Numbered from the stretch's first letter, positions 27,244 through 36,521 are shown. The stretch is 64,000 bases of DNA from Paracoccus yibinensis (GCF_030846195.1 NZ_JAVCWH010000003.1:576095-640094), one strand, 5' to 3'. Made by a program: numbers and translations. Notes: generated from the letters alone by a model not told the origin.

Positions 27244-28509
27244 TCAAAGCCATTCCGGGATGCTATCCCGGGCCAGCATTTCCTCAAACGTCGGCCTTGC
27301 CCTGATGACGGCGAAGTGATCGCCGCTGACCAGAACCTCGGGCACAAGGGGCCGGGAGTTGTATTCCGAGGCCATCACAGCGCCGTAAGCCCCCGCCGAC
27401 CGAAAGGCGATCAGGTCGCCTGGCCCCATGTCGGGCAGTTCCGCGCCCTTCTGGAAGGTGTCGCCCGATTCGCAGACCGGTCCCACCACGTCGAAGGGCC
27501 GCACCGCTGCGCCGACCGCAGGTTCGCGTACAGAAACGATGTCGTGATGCGCGCCATACATCGCCGGGCGCAACAGATCGTTCATCGCCGCGTCCACGAT
27601 CAGGAAGTCGCGCCCCTCGCCCTCTTTCACATAGATCACTTGGCTCAGCAGCACTCCGGCATTGCCGACGATGTTGCGGCCCGGCTCGATCTCGATCTCG
27701 CAGCCCAGGTCGCCCACCGTCTCGCGGATAACCTGCCCGTATTCGATGGGCAGGGGCGGCGCGTTGTTGTCGCGGCGATAGGGGATCCCCAGCCCGCCGC
27801 CCAGATCCAGCCGGGTGATCGCGTGCCCGTCGGCGCGCAACGCGCGGGTCAGGTCCGCGACCTTGGCATAGGCCGCGCGGTAAGGGTCCAGATCGGTCAA
27901 CTGGCTGCCGATATGCACATCGACGCCCACGACCTGCAAGCCCGGCAGCGACGCCGCCTCGGCATAGACCTCTCGCGCGCGGGCGATGGGGATGCCGAAC
28001 TTGTTCTCGGACTTGCCGGTCGCGATCTTCTCGTGCGTCTTGGCGTCCACGTCGGGATTCACCCGCACCGCCACCGGAACCGTCGCGCCCATGCTGGCGG
28101 CAAGGGCCGACAACGCCCGCATCTCGGGCTCGGATTCCAGGTTGAACTGGCGGATGCCGCCTTCGATGGCCATGCGCATCTCGGCCAGGGTCTTGCCCAC
28201 GCCGGAAAAGACGATGCGGTCGCCAGGCACCCCCGCCGCCCTGGCGCGCGCGTATTCCCCGCCCGACACCACGTCCATCCCCGCGCCCAGGTCTCCCATC
28301 AGCTTCAGCACGGCCAGGTTGCTGTTCGACTTGACCGCAAAGCAGACAAGGTGGTCGGTCCAGTCAAGCGCCTGGCGGAACAGCCCGAAATGCCGCGTCA
28401 GGGTCGCAGCCGAATACACATAGACGGGCGTCCCCACCTCGGCCGCAATGCGCGACAGGGGAACGTCCTCGGCGCAAAGCTGGCCGCCGTGGTAGTTGAA
28501 GTGGTCCAC
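27244..28509 (-). CDS. lysA: Diaminopimelate decarboxylase
   Basis: Last enzyme of lysine biosynthesis, converting meso-diaminopimelate to lysine. 421 residues, PLP fold type III. The PLP lysine is in CFAVKSNSNLAVL, the glycine-rich phosphate loop is LDLGGGLGIPY, EPGRNIVG follows, and the cysteine of GPVCESGD comes from the partner site of the dimer. Substrate residues match LysA rather than ornithine decarboxylases. It begins with GTG immediately after the stop codon of the small lipoprotein gene. dapE of the same pathway is elsewhere in the window, at 50380. Confidence 0.96.
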   Translation of the reverse strand: MDHFNYHGGQLCAEDVPLSRIAAEVGTPVYVYSAATLTRHFGLFRQALDWTDHLVCFAVKSNSNLAVLKLMGDLGAGMDVVSGGEYARARAAGVPGDRIVFSGVGKTLAEMRMAIEGGIRQFNLESEPEMRALSALAASMGATVPVAVRVNPDVDAKTHEKIATGKSENKFGIPIARAREVYAEAASLPGLQVVGVDVHIGSQLTDLDPYRAAYAKVADLTRALRADGHAITRLDLGGGLGIPYRRDNNAPPLPIEYGQVIRETVGDLGCEIEIEPGRNIVGNAGVLLSQVIYVKEGEGRDFLIVDAAMNDLLRPAMYGAHHDIVSVREPAVGAAVRPFDVVGPVCESGDTFQKGAELPDMGPGDLIAFRSAGAYGAVMASEYNSRPLVPEVLVSGDHFAVIRARPTFEEMLARDSIPEWL

Positions 28510-28659
28510 CTACAGCTCCGTGATCACGCCCATGGTGGCATGGCCGGAAATCGAGACGTTGGACTTCGGCGCGGTCTTGGGCGCCGCCGGACGCTCGGGC
28601 GGGCCATCGACGCCACAGGCCGCCACAGCCGCCACCGCCAGAATTGCGATCCATTTCAT
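28510..28659 (-). CDS. lptM: Small LptM-like lipoprotein
   Basis: 49 residues. [15 protein letters not shown] is a short lipoprotein signal peptide with lipobox VAAC (acylated Cys15), followed by a Pro/Lys-rich linker and a tail ending GVITEL. A short lipoprotein of this kind between argH and lysA is widespread in proteobacteria; the enterobacterial one, LptM (YifL), helps oxidative maturation of LptD. The symbol is given by position and form, not by proven function. The ATG overlaps the argH stop (ATGA) and the TAG is directly followed by the lysA GTG. Confidence 0.75.
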   Translation of the reverse strand: MKWIAILAVAAVAACGVDGPPERPAAPKTAPKSNVSISGHATMGVITEL

Positions 28660-30059
28660 GCCAGCTTCTCCTTCCAGCGGGTGATCTGCGCGCGCACCTG
28701 ATCGGGCGCCGTGCCGCCATAGCTTTGCCGCGAGGCGACGGAATTGTGAACGCCCAACACGCCGAAGACTTTATCGGTGATCCCCGCATGGACCCCCTGC
28801 ATGTCGGAAAGCGTCAGGTCGGGCAGGTCGCAGCCCTTGCGTTCCGCCAAGGCCACCAGCGACCCGGTGACGTGATGCGCGTCGCGGAAGGGCAGACCCA
28901 GTTCGCGCACCAGCCAATCGGCCAGATCCGTCGCGGTCGAAAAGCCTGCCGCGGCCGCAGCCTCCATCCTGTCTCGGTTGGCGGTCAGGTCGGACAGCAT
29001 CCCGGTCATCGCGGCCAAGGCCAGCATCAGGCTGTCCGCGGCATCGAAGACCTGTTCCTTGTCCTCCTGCATGTCCTTGGAATAAGCCAGCGGCAGGCCC
29101 TTCATCACCGTGAACAATGCGACCGTCGCGCCCAGGATGCGGCCGATCTTGGCGCGGATCAGTTCGGCGGCATCGGGGTTGCGCTTCTGCGGCATGATCG
29201 ACGATCCGGTGGACCACTTGTCCGACATGGACACGAAGCGGAACTGGGCCGAGGACCAGATCACCATTTCTTCCGCCAGCCGCGACAGGTGGACGGCGCA
29301 GATCGAAGACGCGGACAGGAATTCCAGCGCGAAGTCTCGGTCGCTGACGGCATCCAGGCTGTTGGCCATCGGTGCATCAAACCCAAGCGCCTGCGCGGTC
29401 GCATGGCGGTCGATGGGATAGCCCGTTCCCGCCAGCGCCGCCGCCCCCAACGGCGATTCGTTCATCCGGCGCCTGGCGTCCTGGAACCGCGACAGGTCGC
29501 GGCCGAACATTTCCACATAGGCCATCATGTGATGGCCCCAGGTCACCGGCTGGGCGGTCTGCAGATGGGTGAAGCCCGGCATCACCCAATCCGCCCCCGC
29601 CTCGGCCTGCGACAAAGCGGCGCGGATCAGCGCCTGCAAGGCCTCGATGGCCGCGTCGCACTGGTCGCGAACCCACAGCCGGAAATCCGTCGCCACCTGG
29701 TCGTTGCGCGACCGGCCCGTGTGCAAACGGCCCGCTGGCTCTCCGATGATCTCCTTCAGCCGCGCCTCCACATTCATGTGGATGTCCTCCAGCTCGGTGC
29801 GGAACGGGAAGTCCCCCGCCTCGATCTCTGACAAGACGGTGAGCAGGCCTTCCCTGATCGCCTCCGCATCGGTATCGCTGATGATGCCTTGTGCAGCCAG
29901 CATGGCGGCATGGGCACGGCTGCCCCGGATATCCTGGGCGTAGAGCCGCCGGTCGAACCCGATCGAGGCGTTGATGGCCTCCATGATGGCATCCGGCCCG
30001 GCAGCGAAGCGTCCGCCCCACATGCTGTTGGCGGAATCCTGGTGCGGCCGGTCGGTCAT
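28656..30059 (-). CDS. argH: Argininosuccinate lyase
   Basis: Final enzyme of arginine biosynthesis: argininosuccinate to arginine and fumarate. 467 residues, a homotetramer by family. The signature loop [12 protein letters not shown], with the catalytic serine, and [13 protein letters not shown] and [11 protein letters not shown] are complete. The start [18 protein letters not shown] fits the family; an upstream in-frame ATG would add eight residues. Opens the argH-lptM-lysA unit and is divergent from the thioredoxin gene with only 22 bases between start codons, so promoters overlap the coding starts. Confidence 0.97.
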   Translation of the reverse strand: MTDRPHQDSANSMWGGRFAAGPDAIMEAINASIGFDRRLYAQDIRGSRAHAAMLAAQGIISDTDAEAIREGLLTVLSEIEAGDFPFRTELEDIHMNVEARLKEIIGEPAGRLHTGRSRNDQVATDFRLWVRDQCDAAIEALQALIRAALSQAEAGADWVMPGFTHLQTAQPVTWGHHMMAYVEMFGRDLSRFQDARRRMNESPLGAAALAGTGYPIDRHATAQALGFDAPMANSLDAVSDRDFALEFLSASSICAVHLSRLAEEMVIWSSAQFRFVSMSDKWSTGSSIMPQKRNPDAAELIRAKIGRILGATVALFTVMKGLPLAYSKDMQEDKEQVFDAADSLMLALAAMTGMLSDLTANRDRMEAAAAAGFSTATDLADWLVRELGLPFRDAHHVTGSLVALAERKGCDLPDLTLSDMQGVHAGITDKVFGVLGVHNSVASRQSYGGTAPDQVRAQITRWKEKLA

Positions 30060-30081
30060 AGCGCGTCCTTCGGAGGTCTTC

Positions 30082-30630
30082 ATGCTGCGTTCCGCCCTGC
30101 TTTATACGGCACTGCTTTTCGGTGCAAACGCCGCCTTCGCGGGCGCGGTGGACTGGCAGGCTGCCAAGGACGCGGGCCTTGTGAAACTGGTCCCGGCCGA
30201 GGAACCGGCACCGGTGTCCGATGTCGAATTCACCGATCCCGATGGGGGCACGCACAACCTTGCGGATTACCAGGGCAAGGTCGTGCTGCTGAACTTCTGG
30301 GCCACCTGGTGCGCCCCCTGCCGAGAGGAGATGCCCTCTCTCGACGCCCTGCAGGCCGAGATGGGCGGCGAGGATTTCGAGGTCGTGGCGGTGGCCACCG
30401 GCCGCAACGCCCCCGACCGCATCGACAAGTTCTATGAGGAAACCGGGCTTCAGAACCTGCCCGTGCTGCTGGATCCGCGCCAGCAGCTTGCCCGCGCCAT
30501 GGGCGTGGTGGGCCTGCCCGTCACGGTGCTGATCGACCGCGAGGGCCGCGAGGTCGCCCGCCTGCTGGGCGAGGCCGACTGGAGCAGCGAACCCGCCAAG
30601 GACGTCATCCGGCAGCTTGTAGCTGACTAA
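30082..30630 (+). CDS. Periplasmic TlpA-like thioredoxin
   Basis: 182 residues with a Sec signal peptide ([20 protein letters not shown]). The thioredoxin domain has [15 protein letters not shown] with the CAPC redox pair and the cis-proline [11 protein letters not shown]. It belongs to the TlpA/ResE/DsbE-like group that works as reductant in the periplasm, for example in cytochrome c or cytochrome oxidase assembly. Substrate unknown here. The position next to argH is typical of Rhodobacteraceae. The ATG has GGAGG upstream at good spacing. The last 26 bases overlap the convergent tag gene. Confidence 0.9.
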   Translation: MLRSALLYTALLFGANAAFAGAVDWQAAKDAGLVKLVPAEEPAPVSDVEFTDPDGGTHNLADYQGKVVLLNFWATWCAPCREEMPSLDALQAEMGGEDFEVVAVATGRNAPDRIDKFYEETGLQNLPVLLDPRQQLARAMGVVGLPVTVLIDREGREVARLLGEADWSSEPAKDVIRQLVAD

Positions 30631-31183
30631 GCGGCCTGTGACGGTGGCAGGTGGTGAGATGGTCGTTCACCATGCCCGTCGCCTGCATGAAGGCATAGGT
30701 GATCACCGGCCCGCAAAAGGTGAAGCCGCGCTTCCTGAGAGCCTTCGACATGGCCGTCGATTCGGCTGTCGCGGTCGGCACCTCGGCCATGCTGGCAAAG
30801 CGGTTCTGGACAGGCTGGCCACCGACAAAGCCCCACAGGAAGGGTGAAAAGCCCTGCTGCGATTCGATGTCCAGAAACAGCCGCGCGCCCTTCACCGCTG
30901 ATTCGATCTTGCCACGATGGCGGATGATGCCGGGATTTTTCAGGGCGCGATCAATGCGCGCCGCGTCCCAGCGGGCGACGCGTTCAGGGTCGAAGCCATC
31001 GAATTCCTCGCGGAAGGCGTCGCGCTTGCGCAGGATGGTGATCCAGGACAGGCCCGCCTGGAAGCCGTCCAGCACCAGCTTTTCCCAAAGTGCGCGCCCA
31101 TTCCGTTCCGGCACGCCCCAATCAGTGTCGTGATAGACGACATACAGCGGGTCAGACCCGCACCAGGGGCAACGGTCAGTCAT
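30605..31183 (-). CDS. tag: DNA-3-methyladenine glycosylase I
   Basis: Base-excision repair enzyme that releases 3-methyladenine from alkylated DNA. 192 residues. The N-terminus CPWCGSDPLYVVYHDTDWG contains the zinc and substrate residues typical of Tag; LDGFQAGLSWITILRKR and FTFCGPVITYAFMQATGMVNDH follow. The C-terminal zinc ligands are in DHLTTCHRH. It overlaps the end of the convergent thioredoxin gene by 26 bases, which is unusual but both ends look complete. Confidence 0.95.
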   Translation of the reverse strand: MTDRCPWCGSDPLYVVYHDTDWGVPERNGRALWEKLVLDGFQAGLSWITILRKRDAFREEFDGFDPERVARWDAARIDRALKNPGIIRHRGKIESAVKGARLFLDIESQQGFSPFLWGFVGGQPVQNRFASMAEVPTATAESTAMSKALRKRGFTFCGPVITYAFMQATGMVNDHLTTCHRHRPLSQLQAAG

Positions 31184-31285
31184 GAAGCATTAACCCTTAA
31201 TCCAGAAATCCCTGCGCGTTTACCGCAAATTAGGCGATTATTGCCACAACGGAACACGGAATGATTGCGGCACAAGGGGCCAGAT

Positions 31286-32104
31286 GTGACCGACGCAAAG
31301 CTGACTGAAAAAGGCTCTCCGCTGGACTATGCGATGGACCAGCAAAGCAGGCTCACACTGCCCTCGGTCAGGCTCGCCGTCGAACGGGGAAACGGCGTCC
31401 TGGCCTTTCAACCGGTCGTGCAGGCCCAGCGGACCAATCGCCCCGCCTTCTATGAAGGCCTGATTCGCATCATCGACGATTCAGGACGGATGGTTCCGCT
31501 GCGCGACTTCATGCCCGTGGCCGAAACCACCGAACTGGGCCGGCAGATCGACTGCCTGTCGCTGTCGCTGGGACTGAAGGCGCTGTCAGAGGAGCCGGCC
31601 CTTCGGCTGTCCATCAACATGTCGGCGCGGTCCATCGGCTATCCCGCCTGGATGCACATCCTGCGCCAAGGCGTCGCGGCTGACCCCCAGGCTGCCGAGC
31701 GGCTGATCCTGGAAATCACCGAAAGCTCGGCCATGGGCCTGCCGGATGAGGTGAAATCCTTCATGCGCGAGGTGCAGCGATACGGGATCAGCCTGGCGCT
31801 TGACGACTTCGGGGCCGGTTACACTTCGTTCCGTTATCTGCGCGACTTCTGTTTCGACATGATCAAGATCGACGGTCAGTTCATCCGGGAAATTTCCAGT
31901 CATCCCGACAACCAGGTGCTGACACGGGCGCTGATGTCGATTGCGCAGCATTTCGACATGTTCACCGTGGCCGAGATGGTCGAAACGGCGGACGATGCCA
32001 GCTTCCTGATCGACAACGGCATCGACTGCCTGCAAGGCTATTATTTCGGGGCGCCAACCATCGCGCCCCCTTGGAAATCCCCGCCTTCGGTCGTGCTGCG
32101 CTAG
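31286..32104 (+). CDS. Stand-alone EAL-domain protein (probable c-di-GMP phosphodiesterase)
   Basis: 272 residues, almost all EAL domain. The signature ExLxR is FYEGLIR, an EGL variant that keeps the metal-binding glutamate. The other key residues are present: NMSARS, LEITES, DDFGAGYTSFRYL, IKIDGQFI, VAEMVE and LQGYYFG. It should therefore be able to hydrolyse c-di-GMP, unless the EGL change matters. No sensor, GGDEF or membrane domain is attached. Start GTG 31286 has AAGGGG five bases upstream; TTG 31265 is an alternative. A 13-base palindrome at 31189-31201 (ATTAACCCTTAAT) lies in the gap before it. Confidence 0.88.
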   Translation: MTDAKLTEKGSPLDYAMDQQSRLTLPSVRLAVERGNGVLAFQPVVQAQRTNRPAFYEGLIRIIDDSGRMVPLRDFMPVAETTELGRQIDCLSLSLGLKALSEEPALRLSINMSARSIGYPAWMHILRQGVAADPQAAERLILEITESSAMGLPDEVKSFMREVQRYGISLALDDFGAGYTSFRYLRDFCFDMIKIDGQFIREISSHPDNQVLTRALMSIAQHFDMFTVAEMVETADDASFLIDNGIDCLQGYYFGAPTIAPPWKSPPSVVLR

Positions 32105-32205
32105 GGCTTGCCTACGACTTTCGGGCGATCTGCTTGACGCCACGGCACGAACTCGCATCCTGTCCCTGATTCGCCAGTCATCTGGCTCAAGGGAAGGAGC
32201 TTATC

Positions 32206-33378
32206 GTGACCAAAGCCGTTATCGTTTCTGCCGCCCGGACCCCGGTCGGCAGCTTTATGGGATCGTTCGCCAATACCCCGGCGCATGACCTGGGCGCCGC
32301 CGTCCTGGCCGAGGTCGTGGCCCGCGCGGGCATCGACACGGCCGAGGTCGACGAGACCATCCTGGGCCAGGTTCTGACCGCAGGCCAGGGCCAGAACCCC
32401 GCCCGTCAGGCTCATGTCAAGGCGGGCCTGCCGCAGGAATCGGCTGCCTGGGGGATCAACCAGGTCTGCGGTTCGGGCCTGCGCGCCGTGGCGCTTGCCG
32501 CGCAGCATGTGATCCTGGGCGATGCCAAGGTCGTTCTGGCGGGCGGCCAGGAAAGCATGTCGATGTCCACCCATGCCGCCTATCTGCGCGCGGGTCAGAA
32601 GATGGGCGACATGCAGTTCATCGACACGATGATCCGCGACGGGCTGTGGGACGCCTTCAACAATTACCACATGGGCACCACGGCGGAAAACGTGGCGCAG
32701 AAATGGCAGATCAGCCGCGACCAGCAGGACGAATTCGCCCTTGCGTCGCAGAACAAGGCCGAGGCCGCGCAGAAGGCGGGCCGCTTCGATGACGAGATCG
32801 TTGCCTTCACCGTGAAGACCCGCAAGGGCGACACGGTTGTGGACAAGGACGAATACATCCGCCACGGCGCGACCATCGACGCCATGCAGAAGCTGCGCCC
32901 TGCCTTTTCCAAGGACGGCTCGGTTACGGCGGGCAACGCGTCCGGCCTGAACGACGGCGCGGCGGCGGTGATGGTCATGACCGAGGACGAGGCGAACCGC
33001 CGCGGCCTGACGCCGCTGGCGCGCATTGCGTCTTGGGCCACGGCGGGCTTGGATCCGGCCATCATGGGCACCGGCCCGATTCCCGCCAGCCGCAAGGCCT
33101 TGGAAAAGGCGGGCTGGTCCGTTCAGGATCTGGACCTGGTGGAAGCCAACGAGGCCTTTGCCGCCCAGGCCTGCGCGGTCAACAAGGACATGGGCTGGAA
33201 CCCCGAGATCGTGAACGTGAACGGCGGCGCCATTGCCATCGGCCACCCGATCGGGGCCTCGGGCTGCCGCGTCCTGAATACCCTGTTGTTCGAAATGAAG
33301 CGCCGCGACGCGAAAAAGGGCCTGGCAACCCTCTGCATCGGCGGCGGCATGGGCGTCGCCCTTTGCGTCGAACGCTAG
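32206..33378 (+). CDS. phaA: Acetyl-CoA acetyltransferase
   Basis: Thiolase that joins two acetyl-CoA to acetoacetyl-CoA, the first step to polyhydroxybutyrate and also of the ethylmalonyl-CoA pathway. 390 residues. The nucleophile is Cys88 in [22 protein letters not shown] with the catalytic histidine, and CIGGGMG with the second cysteine are all present. It starts with GTG after a clear AAGGAG. phaB follows after 82 bases that contain a strong hairpin, so the two may be expressed at different levels. Confidence 0.96.
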   Translation: MTKAVIVSAARTPVGSFMGSFANTPAHDLGAAVLAEVVARAGIDTAEVDETILGQVLTAGQGQNPARQAHVKAGLPQESAAWGINQVCGSGLRAVALAAQHVILGDAKVVLAGGQESMSMSTHAAYLRAGQKMGDMQFIDTMIRDGLWDAFNNYHMGTTAENVAQKWQISRDQQDEFALASQNKAEAAQKAGRFDDEIVAFTVKTRKGDTVVDKDEYIRHGATIDAMQKLRPAFSKDGSVTAGNASGLNDGAAAVMVMTEDEANRRGLTPLARIASWATAGLDPAIMGTGPIPASRKALEKAGWSVQDLDLVEANEAFAAQACAVNKDMGWNPEIVNVNGGAIAIGHPIGASGCRVLNTLLFEMKRRDAKKGLATLCIGGGMGVALCVER

Positions 33379-33383
33379 GCGAA

Positions 33384-33410
33384 ATGGCGCGCAATGATGT
33401 TGCGCGCCAT
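33384..33410 (+). terminator. Perfect hairpin between phaA and phaB
   Basis: ATGGCGCGCAA (33384-33394) pairs perfectly with TTGCGCGCCAT (33400-33410) around TGATG, followed by CTTCTTG, not a true T run. It may partly stop transcription or protect the phaA message from 3' decay. Confidence 0.55.
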
Positions 33411-33460
33411 CTTCTTGCCTTGTAGCAATATTTCAGGAACGATTTCACGGGGGAGGATCA

Positions 33461-34186
33461 ATGTCCAAGGTTGCACTTGTCACCGGAGGATCGCGCGGCA
33501 TCGGCGCGGCGATTTCCAAGGCGCTTCAAGAAGCTGGCTATACCGTCGTCGCCACCTATGCGGGCAATGACGACGCCGCGAAGGCCTTCACGGAAGAAAC
33601 CGGGATCAAGACCTACAAGTGGTCGGTCGCCGACTATGACGCCTGTGCCGATGGCATCAAGCGGATCGAGGACGAGGTCGGCCCCATTGCCGTTCTGGTC
33701 AACAACGCTGGCATCACGCGGGACGCGATGTTCCACAAGATGACCCCCCAGCAGTGGAAAGAGGTCATCGACACCAACCTGACAGGTCTGTTCAACATGA
33801 CCCATCCGGTCTGGTCGGGGATGCGCGACCGCAAGTTCGGCCGGATCATCAACATCAGCTCGATCAACGGGCAGAAGGGCCAGGCGGGCCAGGCCAATTA
33901 CTCGGCGGCCAAGGCGGGCGACCTGGGCTTCACCAAGGCGCTTGCCCAGGAAGGCGCACGCGCGGGCATCACCGTCAACGCGATCTGCCCCGGCTATATC
34001 GCGACCGAGATGGTCAAGGCCATCGACGAGAAGGTGCTGAGCGAACGCATCATCCCGCAGATCCCGGTGGGCCGCCTGGGCGAGCCCGAGGAGATCGCGC
34101 GCACCGTAGTCTTCCTGGCCTCGGACGAGGCGGGCTTCATCACCGGATCGACGATCAGCGCCAATGGCGGGCAGTATTTCGCCTGA
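33461..34186 (+). CDS. phaB: Acetoacetyl-CoA reductase
   Basis: Short-chain dehydrogenase that reduces acetoacetyl-CoA to (R)-3-hydroxybutyryl-CoA with NADPH. 241 residues. The cofactor loop is GGSRGIGAAI, NNAGITRD follows, and the catalytic Ser-Tyr-Lys are in NISSINGQKGQAGQANYSAAK. The GFTKALAQEGA and NAICPGYIATEM stretches fit PhaB rather than the fatty-acid enzyme FabG. GGGAGG precedes the ATG. PHB synthase is not in the window. Confidence 0.94.
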   Translation: MSKVALVTGGSRGIGAAISKALQEAGYTVVATYAGNDDAAKAFTEETGIKTYKWSVADYDACADGIKRIEDEVGPIAVLVNNAGITRDAMFHKMTPQQWKEVIDTNLTGLFNMTHPVWSGMRDRKFGRIINISSINGQKGQAGQANYSAAKAGDLGFTKALAQEGARAGITVNAICPGYIATEMVKAIDEKVLSERIIPQIPVGRLGEPEEIARTVVFLASDEAGFITGSTISANGGQYFA

Positions 34187-34206
34187 ACCCTGCGGGAAGA
34201 AGAAAC

Positions 34207-34235
34207 ACGGCCCGCGCTGATCGCGCGGGCCGTTT
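34207..34235 (+). terminator. Rho-independent terminator after phaB
   Basis: ACGGCCCGCGC (34207-34217) pairs perfectly with GCGCGGGCCGT (34223-34233) around TGATC and is followed by TT. It lies 20 bases after the phaB stop; the A-rich left flank lets it also serve the convergent small gene. Confidence 0.85.
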
Positions 34236-34258
34236 AAAATCTGTAACCGTTCAACAGG

Positions 34259-34423
34259 TTAGTGGGACAGTCGGGAAATCTCTTCCTTGAGACGAAGTTT
34301 CTCGCGCTTCATGGCCTTGATCTGCATGTCGCTGGATCCAGGGCTTCTTTGTTCTCGTTCAACGGCCTCGGAAAGCACCTGGTGTTTCTTGCGCAGTTCC
34401 TCGACGTGGGAAGCAACCGACAT
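34259..34423 (-). CDS. DUF465 (YdcH) family small protein
   Basis: 54 residues: MSVASHVEELRKKHQVLSEA, a short SPGSSD turn, and IKAMKREKLRLKEEISRL. This is the canonical DUF465 two-helix hairpin at its usual length. AGGAGG precedes the ATG at 34423. Function unknown; members are soluble, charged coiled coils. It is the second member in the window (the other at 21019 is longer and divergent). It is convergent with phaB and stands alone. Confidence 0.88.
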   Translation of the reverse strand: MSVASHVEELRKKHQVLSEAVEREQRSPGSSDMQIKAMKREKLRLKEEISRLSH

Positions 34424-34483
34424 CGCGTCCTCCTGTATAGGTTGAGTCGAACAGGGCGATTGCAGCACAGGCCTGCGATTCTG

Positions 34484-35242
34484 TCACGAGCCTTTTGCAA
34501 ACAAGGGCGTCAGCGGCAGACCCTCGCGCAATATGGCTGACGCAGCGTCAGTCAGGTCTTCGCGATCGCCCGCATGGGTCGGTTCGCGGTGCATGACGAA
34601 CGGGGCCAGCAGCCGCAACGGTCCGCGCGCGCCCTTCTGTGCCTGGACGATCACGCGCCCTGCCTCGCGCCCTGTGCGGCCCGCGACAGGCAGGATGGTC
34701 ACGGACCCGGCGCGATCCGCCAGGGCAGACAGGATCGCATCCAGCCGGTCGGCCCGCTGGATCAGCGTCACTATGCCGCGGGGCGTCAGACGGCGCAGGG
34801 CCGCATCGATCCAGGCGGCCAGGGGCGTATCCTCGCGTCGCGCAACGGCCCGGCCCCCATCGGGTGCCGGTGTGCCACCCAGGAAGTAGGGCGGGTTGGC
34901 AATCACATGCTCGAAGACCTGCGCCCTGAGGACGGCAGGCGGCCGGGCCACATCGCCTGTGATGACCTCCATCAGGATGCTGTTCGCGGTCGCATTGCGC
35001 CGCGCCAGGTCGGCATAATCCGCCTGCGCCTCCAGGCCCACCAGCCGCAGGTCCGGCACCCGCCATCCCAGGCACAGGCTTGCCACCCCTGCCCCGCAGC
35101 CCAGTTCCAGCACAGATTGCCCCCCCAACGCCGGACAGGCCGCCGCCAGCATCACCGCATCTGCGCCGGACCGGAAGCCACGCCGGGGCTGGGCAATCCG
35201 CAACCGGCCGCCCAGAAAGCCGTCGCTGGTCAGGTCACTCAT
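34484..35242 (-). CDS. TrmN6-like tRNA1(Val) adenine-N6 methyltransferase homologue
   Basis: 252 residues of class I methyltransferase. The SAM motif is SVLELGCGAGVASLCL, and the N6-adenine signature NPPYF is present, which marks enzymes acting on an exocyclic amino group. The family member in E. coli methylates A37 of tRNA1(Val). The N-terminus DGFLGGRLRIAQPRRGFRSGADAVML is typical. The start ATG 35242 overlaps the stop of the DUF2007 gene by eight bases, so translation is coupled. The precise tRNA target in this organism is not known. Confidence 0.85.
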   Translation of the reverse strand: MSDLTSDGFLGGRLRIAQPRRGFRSGADAVMLAAACPALGGQSVLELGCGAGVASLCLGWRVPDLRLVGLEAQADYADLARRNATANSILMEVITGDVARPPAVLRAQVFEHVIANPPYFLGGTPAPDGGRAVARREDTPLAAWIDAALRRLTPRGIVTLIQRADRLDAILSALADRAGSVTILPVAGRTGREAGRVIVQAQKGARGPLRLLAPFVMHREPTHAGDREDLTDAASAILREGLPLTPLFAKGS

Positions 35243-35444
35243 CCAGGCCGGCATCGCGCAGGATCGCGCGGGCCATGAATTCGTCCCGGTCCGCCACCAT
35301 CAGCCGCTGCGGCAGGATGCCAAGCGAGCCCTCCAGCACGCTCATGTGCTGGTCCATCGGAAAGGCCGGGATCCCCTCGTCCTCCAGCAGGCCGATAGCG
35401 CGGGACATGCGGACGGGATCGTTGCTGCGGAACAGTTCTTTCAT
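35235..35444 (-). CDS. DUF2007 family small protein
   Basis: 69 residues, MKELFRSNDPVRMSRAIGLL then DEGIPAFPMDQHMSVLEGSL, ending RAILRDAGLDE. This matches DUF2007, small ferredoxin-like fold proteins called putative signal-transducing proteins, with no settled role. It precedes the methyltransferase gene on the minus strand with an eight-base overlap and is divergent from the polyprenyl synthase gene at 35520, with 75 bases between them. The order DUF2007, methyltransferase and prenyl synthase recurs in related genomes, as far as I recall. Confidence 0.85.
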   Translation of the reverse strand: MKELFRSNDPVRMSRAIGLLEDEGIPAFPMDQHMSVLEGSLGILPQRLMVADRDEFMARAILRDAGLDE

Positions 35445-35519
35445 GGCCGGAACGCTAGGCGGCGGTTGCGCAATTGTCGAGGGCGTGGCAAGGGACGACG
35501 CGGTAAAGAGGATAAGGTG

Positions 35520-36521
35520 ATGGGTGTGCAGGAAAACGTCCAGAAACCGCTGGATCGGCTGTCCGAGGCGCTGCTGCCTGAGATGGAGGCGGTGAACGCC
35601 CTGATCCGCGACCGCATGTCCAGCGAGAACGCCCCCCGCATCCCCGAGGTGACGGCCCATCTGATCGAGGCCGGGGGCAAGCGGCTGCGGCCGATGCTGA
35701 CCCTGGCCGCGGCCCAGATCATGGGCTATGGCGGGCCATTCCACATCCATCTGGCCGCGACGGTCGAATTCATCCACACCGCGACCCTGCTGCATGACGA
35801 CGTGGTCGACGAAAGCCGCCAGCGGCGCGGGCGTCCGACCGCAAACCTTTTGTGGGACAACAAGTCCAGCGTCCTGGTGGGCGACTATCTGTTCGCGCGC
35901 AGCTTCCAGTTGATGGTCGAACCCGGCAACCTGCGCACGCTGGAAATCCTGTCGAACGCCGCCGCCACCATCGCCGAAGGCGAGGTGCTGCAACTAACCG
36001 CCGCCCAGGATCTGCGCACGGACGAGAACATCTATCTGAAGGTCGTGCGGGGCAAGACCGCCGCCCTGTTCTCGGCCGCGACCGAGGTGGGCGGCGTCAT
36101 CGCCGGTGCGCCGGCCGACCAGGTGCGGGCGCTGTTTGATTACGGCGACGCCCTGGGCATCGCGTTCCAGATCGTCGATGACCTGCTGGACTACGGCGGC
36201 GCCACGGAAACCATCGGCAAGAACGTGGGCGACGATTTCCGGGAACGCAAGCTGACCCTGCCGGTCATCAAGGCCGTGGCCCGCGCCACGCCCGAGGAAC
36301 GCGCCTTCTGGTCGCGCACTATCGAGAAGGGCGACCAGCGGGACGGCGACCTGGAACAGGTGCTGTCCCTTCTTGCCCATCACGGCGCGATGGAGGCCGC
36401 GCGCACCGATGCGCTGCTGTGGTCAGCCACCGCCAAGGCCGCCCTGGCCAAGCTGCCGCCGCATCCGATCCGCGACATGCTTTCGGATCTGGCCGATTTC
36501 GTGGTCAGCCGCGTCGCATAA
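35520..36521 (+). CDS. ispB: Long-chain polyprenyl diphosphate synthase (ubiquinone side chain)
   Basis: Condenses isopentenyl diphosphate units into the side chain of ubiquinone, about ten units in this group. 333 residues. Both aspartate-rich motifs are present: LLHDDVVDESRQRRG and QIVDDLLDYGG. GGKRLRP binds the pyrophosphate. Small residues before the first motif (EFIHTAT) suit long products. Start ATG 35520 follows AAGGTG. Together with ubiG it supports ubiquinone as the quinone. Whether the product is C50 cannot be proven from sequence; the symbol is used in the general octa/decaprenyl sense. Confidence 0.92.
   Translation: MGVQENVQKPLDRLSEALLPEMEAVNALIRDRMSSENAPRIPEVTAHLIEAGGKRLRPMLTLAAAQIMGYGGPFHIHLAATVEFIHTATLLHDDVVDESRQRRGRPTANLLWDNKSSVLVGDYLFARSFQLMVEPGNLRTLEILSNAAATIAEGEVLQLTAAQDLRTDENIYLKVVRGKTAALFSAATEVGGVIAGAPADQVRALFDYGDALGIAFQIVDDLLDYGGATETIGKNVGDDFRERKLTLPVIKAVARATPEERAFWSRTIEKGDQRDGDLEQVLSLLAHHGAMEAARTDALLWSATAKAALAKLPPHPIRDMLSDLADFVVSRVA

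Noticed and set aside
26617..28701. Plus-strand open frame across the lysA and DUF4175 genes
   Set aside because: Runs antisense through two well-supported genes and an intergenic repeat; composition is that of a frame shadow.
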